A model generated the notes under the pieces. The model made no database searches, was not told the DNA's origin, and was given only the letters and a program-made list of their open reading frames with translations. A stretch of DNA of 14,462 nt from Chlamydiota bacterium (lineage in GTDB: Bacteria; Chlamydiota; Chlamydiia; Chlamydiales; SLFE01). The position numbers were made by a program, and so were the translations under genes. The stretch covers positions 1 through 14,462 of the forward strand of contig JAAKFL010000027.1 of assembly GCA_011065065.1 (NCBI GenBank), read 5' to 3'. The stretch's first letter is position 1. Each line of letters opens with the position of its first letter. Below are positions 7,310 to 12,935 of this stretch, piece after piece.

Positions 7310-8335
7310 TTACCACCAAACTGGAGGTTCACCGGCCACTGGAGCGGTAAAGTAGGGGATTCGGGTCTCAAACAAACTTCCGACGTAAACTGTATCGAGA
7401 TTTCTGCCTCCGAAATTGATACTTGCAATAGCCGGGGCAATCGATCCTAATCCCGAAAAGATCATCTCTTGAGTGAGGGTCCCTTTGAAAAATTCCTCGT
7501 CTATTTTTTTGCATGCCTCAACATTTCGATCATCAAAGATAATTCTCAAATCCCCCTCTGGAGTGATTGCGAAAATCCTCTCTCCACAAGTAATGGTTCC
7601 CCAAAGGTTTCCATAACTGTCAAAAGCAATTCCGTCAGGAAATCCTGCAGGCCCCAAGTCCGATGGACCAAAAGTCTCTCTATCATGCAGGTCTCCATTA
7701 TCGGAGACTTTCATTCTGCTGATTCTTCTTCCGAAAGTTTCGGAGATATACATATAATTCTCGTCTTTATCCAATCGTATCTCATTGGTTAGGGCAATAC
7801 CATCAGCGACAATTCTGATTGTATCCTTGTCGATCAAGATGATGTATCCATCAGCCACATCAGGCTTCATGACTTCCACGACAAGTTTGTGTCTTGTTGA
7901 TACGCTGACCCACAACCTCTCTTTTTTATCACGCAAGACAAAATTGATGACTCCTAATGGCTTCCCTTCGAAGGAGTCGAGAATAGTCTTTCTATTCCCA
8001 TTTAAATCCATCAGTTCAAGACACCCCTTTCCCTGGTTGGCAATATAAATATCACCATTTTTTGCGAAACAGAGCCCGTTCGGAAGATCTGTGCCGGTGA
8101 GGAGGTTTTGATTTTTACCAGTATGTTTGTTGTCGCTGATAAGTTCCTGAGTTCCATCGGGGAGAATTTTTTGGACACCACCTCTTGAATCAGCGCACCA
8201 AAGGGTGCCGTCTCTTTTTGTAAGAATACATTCGGGTCGATATAAGTCGTGTCCGATGAATTTGAAATCATCTTTTGTAAGATGAAAGTCATCAATAGGA
8301 TTTTTAATATATTGCCTCCATTGTCCTTTCGTCAC
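7310..8335 (-). CDS. SMP-30/gluconolactonase/LRE-like family protein
   Basis: A 341-residue six-bladed beta-propeller protein of the SMP-30/gluconolactonase family, usually metal-dependent lactonases or related hydrolases. Visible blade motifs are DLYRPECILTKRDGTLWCAD (30-49), GGVQKILPDGT (51-61), LPNGLCFAKNGDIYIANQ (84-101), LTNEIRLDKDENYMYISET (about 182-200) and GFPDGIAFDSYGNLW (about 230-244). Expected metal ligands are kept: Glu in RPEC, Asn in LTNE and Asp in FPDG. The start is a GTG at 8335; an in-frame TAG lies 18 nt upstream and no ATG is near, so the natural N-terminus may have been trimmed at the insertion point. The gene lies between duplicated gpmA/nifS junctions and reads the same way as its neighbours, so it is probably transcribed from the gpmA promoter. 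Substrate unknown. It looks acquired. Confidence 0.87.
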   Translation of the reverse strand: MTKGQWRQYIKNPIDDFHLTKDDFKFIGHDLYRPECILTKRDGTLWCADSRGGVQKILPDGTQELISDNKHTGKNQNLLTGTDLPNGLCFAKNGDIYIANQGKGCLELMDLNGNRKTILDSFEGKPLGVINFVLRDKKERLWVSVSTRHKLVVEVMKPDVADGYIILIDKDTIRIVADGIALTNEIRLDKDENYMYISETFGRRISRMKVSDNGDLHDRETFGPSDLGPAGFPDGIAFDSYGNLWGTITCGERIFAITPEGDLRIIFDDRNVEACKKIDEEFFKGTLTQEMIFSGLGSIAPAIASINFGGRNLDTVYVGSLFETRIPYFTAPVAGEPPVWW

Positions 8336-8336
8336 A

Positions 8337-8363
8337 CTACCTACTGTTGTCTAAATAAATCAT
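8337..8363 (-). pseudogene. nifS: nifS 5'-tip remnant, an 8-codon minigene
   Basis: Directly after gpmA, the sequence keeps the first seven nifS codons (MIYLDNS) and then runs into Arg and a TAG stop. The ATG still overlaps the gpmA stop as TAATG. The TAG ends one base before the GTG start of the SMP-30 gene (TAG-T-GTG). It is a leftover of nifS, but could act as a reinitiation bridge between gpmA and SMP-30 translation. Confidence 0.75.
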
Positions 8364-8560
8364 TAAGGTTGTATCTCAGTTTCCCGTGTAAAGACTCCCT
8401 TGTTGTAATCATAAATGATAGGGAGCCCAGTTGGGATTTCTAAAGATATTACCTCTTCTGGGCTTAATTGATCAAGATCCATGATGATGGAACGCATAGA
8501 ATTCCCATGAGCGGAAATCATCACATGCTCTCCCCGGTCAAGATGGGGAACAACCCTTTC
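8343..8560. repeat. Right copy of duplicated gpmA/nifS junction (218 bp)
   Basis: Direct repeat of 7112-7294. It consists of the 3' end of the intact gpmA plus a 21-bp tip of nifS (8343-8363) that ends abruptly just before the SMP-30 start. This marks one breakpoint of the insertion. Confidence 0.9.
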
Positions 8561-9055
8561 TTTAAAATAGGGTAGAGACCTTGATGAGGTTAGTTTTAAA
8601 CTTTCTCCTTCATTCGGAGGACGGGTATCATAGCTCCGGCGCCACAACTTCACCTGTTCTTCGCCATATTTTTCCATCATCTCCGCTTTATTCAGCCCCT
8701 GCAGCCCGCCATACATCCGTTCATTCAGCTGCCACGCAATATGGACGGGAATGGTATTCGATTTGGCCTCTTCGCTGTAGATGGTGCTCCACTCCTCCAT
8801 CTTCCCTTCACCGGGATGAAGGATCACCGGAGTTTTTCCACTATGGTGCTTGCTCATGGCCAACATGGCCGTCGTGGAAGCCCGAATCAAGGGAGTGGTG
8901 AAGATCACATCGATCTGCATATCGGTGATGATTTCTCCCGCTTTTAGGGCTTCCTCGATTCCTTTTGGGGATAGGGGAACGTCTACCCAACCTGTAAAGA
9001 GATTTTTTAAATTCCATTCAGATTGTCCATGACGGATCATGATAAGCTTTGGCAT
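8363..9055 (-). CDS. gpmA: 2,3-bisphosphoglycerate-dependent phosphoglycerate mutase
   Basis: Cytosolic glycolytic/gluconeogenic enzyme converting 3-phosphoglycerate to 2-phosphoglycerate through a phosphohistidine. At 230 residues it has the family's usual length. The phospho-acceptor motif LIMIRHGQSEWN is at 4-15 (H9), LNERMYGGLQG at 110-120 (acid/base E112), WRRSY at 138-142 and the second histidine in SAHGNS at 181-186 (H183). The form with an 'IEEA...AG' stretch, LNERMYG and PTG-xP near the end resembles chlamydial GpmA closely. A strong AAGGAG site precedes the ATG at 6-nt spacing. It was ancestrally followed by nifS with a TAATG overlap; now the SMP-30 gene follows. Confidence 0.96.
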   Translation of the reverse strand: MPKLIMIRHGQSEWNLKNLFTGWVDVPLSPKGIEEALKAGEIITDMQIDVIFTTPLIRASTTAMLAMSKHHSGKTPVILHPGEGKMEEWSTIYSEEAKSNTIPVHIAWQLNERMYGGLQGLNKAEMMEKYGEEQVKLWRRSYDTRPPNEGESLKLTSSRSLPYFKERVVPHLDRGEHVMISAHGNSMRSIIMDLDQLSPEEVISLEIPTGLPIIYDYNKGVFTRETEIQP

Positions 9056-9077
9056 TGAGGTCTCCTTTTAAAGGTCT

Positions 9078-9106
9078 GGTATAGCGCATCCAGGAATTTA
9101 AGTCAG
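9078..9106 (-). promoter_or_regulatory. Candidate sigma70-type promoter for gpmA
   Basis: Read on the minus strand, CTGACT (9106-9101) and TATACC (9083-9078) are 17 bp apart and lie just upstream of the gpmA ribosome binding site. Each box matches four of six consensus bases. The large palindrome at 9107-9144 abuts the -35 box. Confidence 0.4.
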
Positions 9107-9144
9107 TTTTTGGAGTGCGCAGGCTTGCCTGCGCACTCCAAAAA
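9107..9144. repeat. Perfect 18-bp inverted repeat in a divergent intergenic region
   Basis: TTTTTGGAGTGCGCAGGC (9107-9124) is followed after two bases (TT) by its exact reverse complement (9127-9144). It would form a very stable GC-rich hairpin. The T5 run lies before the stem and the A5 run after it on both strands, the reverse of an intrinsic terminator, and both flanking genes are read away from it. A dispersed palindromic repeat or a protein-binding site is more likely. Confidence 0.85.
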
Positions 9145-9179
9145 GTAACCTAGAATTTAATTGTTTTTCTTGTTAGAAT

Positions 9180-9905
9180 ATGTGCATTAATATGAACAAT
9201 AATTCCAAAAAAAGATTAAGTAAAGCTCTTGCCGCAGCGGGCGTCGCTTCGCGTCGTGCTTGCGAGCAATTGATTTTCGATGGCCGGGTTTCGGTCAATG
9301 GCGAGGTCACGCTGGTCCCTCAAACTTTGGTGTCTTGGGAAGAAGATGAAATCCTGGTCGACGGAAAACCTGTTAGTGAGGAAGAAAGTAAGGTCTATTT
9401 TGCCATCAACAAACCCAAAGGGTATGTGTGCACCAATAAACGCCTGTCAAAACGAATGAAACTGGTGATCGATTTATTTGATGAAGATCGACGTCTTTTC
9501 ACAGTAGGACGTCTCGATAAAGAGACTGAGGGTTTGATTCTTGTGACCAATGACGGTCATTTTGCACAGAAACTGATTCACCCTTCACAGAATATTCAAA
9601 AAGAGTATGTAGCCAAGACCGATCGTGAAATCAACCCCCAGATTTTGGAAAAGATCTCCAATGGCACTGTAGTCGAGGGAGTCTTTGTCAAACCGACAAA
9701 AGTGGAAAAGGTGCGTAAGGGGACAGTGAAGGTGACGGTTTCTGAAGGGAAAAAGCACGAGGTTCGGATGTTGTTAGAAAATGCCGGCTTGAATGTGCAG
9801 AACTTGAAACGAATTCGGATTGGTCATATTACTTTGGGAGATATAGCTGTGGGAAACTACCGCAATTTGTCACAATCAGAAATCGAAGGGGTATTCAACT
9901 CATGA
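9180..9905 (+). CDS. RsuA/RluB/RluE-family rRNA pseudouridine synthase
   Basis: This enzyme isomerises a specific uridine in ribosomal RNA to pseudouridine in the cytoplasm. Residues 11-57 form an S4 RNA-binding domain (LSKALAAAGVASRRACEQLI at 13-32). Residues 73-225 are the catalytic domain with FAINKPKGYVCT (74-85), the signature VGRLDKETEGLILVTNDG (109-126) with catalytic D113, and EGKKHEVRMLLENAGL (189-204). The motif set is that of RsuA/RluB/RluE, not RluA. Which uridine is modified cannot be told; RluB- or RluE-like is likely. Start could be the ATG at 9180 or the one at 9192; neither has a strong ribosome binding site. It matches Chlamydia CT_723 by position. It overlaps the next gene by 4 nt (ATGA). 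Confidence 0.93.
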   Translation: MCINMNNNSKKRLSKALAAAGVASRRACEQLIFDGRVSVNGEVTLVPQTLVSWEEDEILVDGKPVSEEESKVYFAINKPKGYVCTNKRLSKRMKLVIDLFDEDRRLFTVGRLDKETEGLILVTNDGHFAQKLIHPSQNIQKEYVAKTDREINPQILEKISNGTVVEGVFVKPTKVEKVRKGTVKVTVSEGKKHEVRMLLENAGLNVQNLKRIRIGHITLGDIAVGNYRNLSQSEIEGVFNS

Positions 9906-11050
9906 AGCGAAAAAAAGCTGATATGGAAGAGCTCATGCTCCAGCTGATTCAAGAGTGGCGCCGGTTTACAAAACTCGGAGGACCTCCCGATGTGTTGCAA
10001 ACGCGAGAATTCCGTCGTGTTGTCGAATCCCTTCGGGTGATGCGCGAAGCGTTTGATTCGGCACCTCAACATTTAGGGAGAAATTACTTTTCGAATTTTC
10101 AACTTCTGGCTGACTACCTCCTTTACTACTGGCCACTTCACTATCAAGAAGCGCTGTCCATTTTAAGTGAACTTCCAACGACTCCACGCCGTGTTTTGGA
10201 TATTTGCAGTGGACCCTGTCCGGTTGCTTTTGCCGCTCTTAAGTTAGGCTGTTCTGAAGTTTTTGCAGTGGACCAAAATCTCGAAGCTTTGAATTTGGGA
10301 GCTCGCATTTGTGGTCGCGAAGGGTATCCTATAACGATTCGCAAGTGGAATCCCCATACACAACAGTTACCAGTTGAAGGAAAATTCGATCTGATCACAA
10401 TGGGATACTGTTTAGAAGAGTTGTTTCCACAGACCGAAAAAGGATGGCAGGATGAGCAGGATGCTTTTATTGATCAGATGCTCAATCTACTCAATCCAAA
10501 TGGTTATCTTGTGATCTTAGACAGTTCGCTTCCAGAAAAGAATCAGCGGGTTCTCAATATTCGCGAACGATTTGTGAAAAAGAAAATCCCTGTGCAAGCT
10601 CCTTGCGTCTGGCGCGGAGAATGCCCAGCATTAGCCAATAACTTTCCCTGTTTTGCACAGAGAGAATATGAGAAACCTTATGTGATGAAGGAATTCCAGA
10701 GAGCGCTCAATATCAATTTGGGCTCCTTGAAAGTTTCGTATCTCATTCTCCGTCACCCCTCTTCTGGATGGCCGCAACTCCCTGATAAAGATTACTTTCG
10801 GGTTGTGAGTCCCCCTAGTGAATCTCCGCAAGGGAAGCAGTTCTACCTCTGCGGAACCCCCGGAAAACGAAAAATATGTTCTCGTAAAGAGGAGCTCCCT
10901 AAAGAATCCCGAGCCTTCCAATACCTAAAACGGGGAGAACTCATCAGTGTGGAAGACGCTCTCGAAAAACATAACACCTTGCATATCAAGGACGAAACTA
11001 AGATCACTGTCGAAGCTGCTTGTGGAAAACCTATACCCGAAGTATTTTAG
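9902..11050 (+). CDS. Rsm22/METTL17-like SAM-dependent methyltransferase-fold protein with Cys cluster
   Basis: A 382-residue protein of the Rsm22 group, linked in mitochondria to small ribosomal subunit assembly. The N-terminal 90 residues are helical. RRVLDICSGPCPVAFAAL (96-113) is the SAM-binding motif I, followed by FAVDQN (121-126) for the acidic loop and FDLITMGYCLEELF (162-175). After the methyltransferase core comes the Rsm22 cysteine cluster: C235, C241 and C250 in the segment APCVWRGECPALANNFPC (233-250), with a later YLCGTPGKRKIC (315-326) supplying C317 as likely fourth ligand. In METTL17 equivalent cysteines bind a 4Fe-4S cluster; that is inferred here. It overlaps the pseudouridine synthase gene by 4 nt, which supports a joint role in ribosome maturation. 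Methyltransferase activity is doubtful in this family. Confidence 0.87.
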   Translation: MKRKKADMEELMLQLIQEWRRFTKLGGPPDVLQTREFRRVVESLRVMREAFDSAPQHLGRNYFSNFQLLADYLLYYWPLHYQEALSILSELPTTPRRVLDICSGPCPVAFAALKLGCSEVFAVDQNLEALNLGARICGREGYPITIRKWNPHTQQLPVEGKFDLITMGYCLEELFPQTEKGWQDEQDAFIDQMLNLLNPNGYLVILDSSLPEKNQRVLNIRERFVKKKIPVQAPCVWRGECPALANNFPCFAQREYEKPYVMKEFQRALNINLGSLKVSYLILRHPSSGWPQLPDKDYFRVVSPPSESPQGKQFYLCGTPGKRKICSRKEELPKESRAFQYLKRGELISVEDALEKHNTLHIKDETKITVEAACGKPIPEVF

Positions 11051-11054
11051 GGTT

Positions 11055-12875
11055 ATGGAAGAGTCAAGCTCGAACATCGTCAGAGACAACATCATTATCC
11101 TTCTTGATGTTGCGATTCAAAATCTTGAAGTGTTCATAAAAGCTTCCCAACAAAAAGTTCCCACCATTTACAGCGTCAATGTTGAAGGCAATCATTTAAC
11201 CCCCGGAAGATCTCACACCTTCCCATTTCTCCATGCATTCCTTCCAAAATATCAAAAAGAGAACCGCTTCAAACATCAGGCGATTAAACAGATTATTTTT
11301 AGTTCCATTGAAGTCTTACAAAAACATTCTCGGCTCCTTCTAAAACTCAAAAGAGGAAACACGGAAGAGCAACAATGGGCCAAACACGGGTTAGATGTCA
11401 TCAATGCCTACAACGCTCTTTTAATTAAATCGAGAAAACCCCCTGAATCTTTCACAGAAAAACTTAAAAATTCCTTCTATTCCTATACAGGCATTTCACT
11501 AATTACTGCTGAGCTCAAAAAAAACTGGATTGAAATTCCCAGTGAAATTTTTATGCGGTTTGATTCTTTTGGAGATCACGAAGGAAAAACCATGGAGAAA
11601 ATTGCGACTGAGTTGAGGAAGGGAAAGTTAGTAGAATTTTCAAAGACTGAGAGGGACATCTTTTGTATGCGCGCGATCACTCTTGCTGAAAAGTCTAAAC
11701 TCCCACCCGAACTTTCAGTCGACCTCAATACCTTGATGCGCTCGACACCGATCACTGCATTGGAAACGGAGGGAGATTCCACAAGTTCAGTGATTTCAAT
11801 GGTGCAGATGTTAACACCGTTTCCCGGAGAAGTCATCACTGTACGCGGGCAATTCAAACGAGATGAGACCTCGCATGTCCCCAGTGTTCCCGACCCAAAA
11901 AGCTTTCGTGTCTCCACTATTGTCACCCAAACGGGGTTTCCTCATCCTTCACAATATACCGGATGGGCCCTCTCCAATGTGGTGATTCCTCAGAATCCCT
12001 TAAGAATGGACCTTCTTAGCCACTTTCAAACCATTGTCAAAATCAAAAAGCAGGTGGCAACGGATCTTTTGCCGGGAGAACGGTTAAATTTAAAAGCGAA
12101 AGAGCTTTTGATATTAAAAAAAGAGGTGTTTGATGAAAATTCTGAGGGTTTCATCAGGCAACATGAAGAACTCAGTAACGCGATCCTAAAAGCAGCTCCA
12201 TACAAATCATTAAAGGACAAATCGTCACAAGAAAAAATCGACACCTTTTATGCCTTACTCAAAACACACCCTACTCCGTTTGATTTCATCTCACAAACCC
12301 ATCAAATGATTAACAAGTTTTTCATCGACTATCCCCATGAAAAGCTGGTGCAAGAGTGGCACAGTCATCAGAATCCAGATCTGCATGAAGGAGATCCCAA
12401 AGACCGATTTAGAGCCACATCGGAACTGCTTCAACGTGCTCTGGAACTTGCTTGCGAAGAGGTGACGATACAACTCAAGCAACCCCAGACAAAAATTGAG
12501 GAAGCCACCTTAAACTTCATTTTCCTTCAAGGGCGAATCCTTGGCCAAGCGGCTTCATCATTATTTTTGCAACACTTCTCAGAAAAGATTGGGTTTGCTC
12601 CGCCCCTCCTCAAACATTTTGAGCTTATGATTCAGACATGTAGCATCAGACAAGTTCTCGCCTTTCAACGAGAATTGGACTTTGTGCTGACTCCCAACAA
12701 ACAAGAAATGAAATCCCAGCACAAACAAAATCTTGAACGGCTGATCAAAGAAGATATTGCCATCTTTCAAGAAGATCCCGATTTTGAAGAGCCCACGTTA
12801 AAAATTGCGCATGAGCTCGAACGGTATTATAACTCCCGTTATAATTATCAGTTGAATCTCCCAAAGAAAAAATAA
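11055..12875 (+). CDS. Unrecognised 606-residue, mostly helical protein
   Basis: I do not recognise this protein. The frame is open from 10947, but that would overlap the Rsm22-like gene by about 100 nt; the ATG at 11055, four bases after that stop, is the better start, with AGGG just ahead at short spacing. The protein is soluble, with no signal peptide or membrane segments. Residues 1-210 and about 300-606 look largely helical and rich in Lys, Glu and Gln. A central block of about 70 residues (VISMVQMLTPFPGEVITVRG, then TSHVPSVPDPKSFRVSTIV, then PSQYTGWALSNVVIPQNPLR) is proline- and beta-rich and probably a conserved core. Its tight placement suggests cotranscription with the two ribosome-related genes; the function stays open. 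Confidence 0.8.
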   Translation: MEESSSNIVRDNIIILLDVAIQNLEVFIKASQQKVPTIYSVNVEGNHLTPGRSHTFPFLHAFLPKYQKENRFKHQAIKQIIFSSIEVLQKHSRLLLKLKRGNTEEQQWAKHGLDVINAYNALLIKSRKPPESFTEKLKNSFYSYTGISLITAELKKNWIEIPSEIFMRFDSFGDHEGKTMEKIATELRKGKLVEFSKTERDIFCMRAITLAEKSKLPPELSVDLNTLMRSTPITALETEGDSTSSVISMVQMLTPFPGEVITVRGQFKRDETSHVPSVPDPKSFRVSTIVTQTGFPHPSQYTGWALSNVVIPQNPLRMDLLSHFQTIVKIKKQVATDLLPGERLNLKAKELLILKKEVFDENSEGFIRQHEELSNAILKAAPYKSLKDKSSQEKIDTFYALLKTHPTPFDFISQTHQMINKFFIDYPHEKLVQEWHSHQNPDLHEGDPKDRFRATSELLQRALELACEEVTIQLKQPQTKIEEATLNFIFLQGRILGQAASSLFLQHFSEKIGFAPPLLKHFELMIQTCSIRQVLAFQRELDFVLTPNKQEMKSQHKQNLERLIKEDIAIFQEDPDFEEPTLKIAHELERYYNSRYNYQLNLPKKK

Positions 12876-12880
12876 TTCTC

Positions 12881-12909
12881 TTGTTCTATTTAATTATAAA
12901 TGTTATAAA
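12881..12909 (+). promoter_or_regulatory. Candidate sigma70-type promoter for the ankyrin-SET gene
   Basis: TTGTTC (12881-12886) and TATAAA (12904-12909) are spaced 17 bp apart in an AT-rich gap, about 27 nt upstream of the next ATG. This gives the ankyrin-SET gene its own promoter independent of the upstream operon. Confidence 0.6.
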
Positions 12910-12910
12910 G

Positions 12911-12929
12911 TCTCTTAATATTAAGGAGA
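12911..12929 (+). promoter_or_regulatory. Near-palindrome overlapping the ribosome binding site of the ankyrin-SET gene
   Basis: The sequence TCTC-TTAAT-ATTAA-G-GAGA is self-complementary apart from one extra G. It lies between the -10 box and the start codon and contains the AAGGAG ribosome binding site (12923-12928, 7 nt before the ATG). It could be an operator for a dimeric regulator or a weak hairpin masking the RBS. Confidence 0.4.
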
Positions 12930-12935
12930 TTACTA

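Noticed and set aside
7112..8560. Insertion sequence or transposon carrying the SMP-30 gene
   Set aside because: There is no transposase, no terminal inverted repeats and no short target duplication; the flanking repeats are gene-derived and unequal in length.
9107..9144. Intrinsic terminator
   Set aside because: The stem is flanked by T before and A after on both strands, and both neighbouring genes are transcribed away from it.
10947..11054. N-terminal extension of the 606-residue protein starting at an ATG at 10947
   Set aside because: It would overlap the Rsm22-like coding region by about 100 nt in another frame; an ATG at 11055, right after that stop, gives the usual compact operon spacing.
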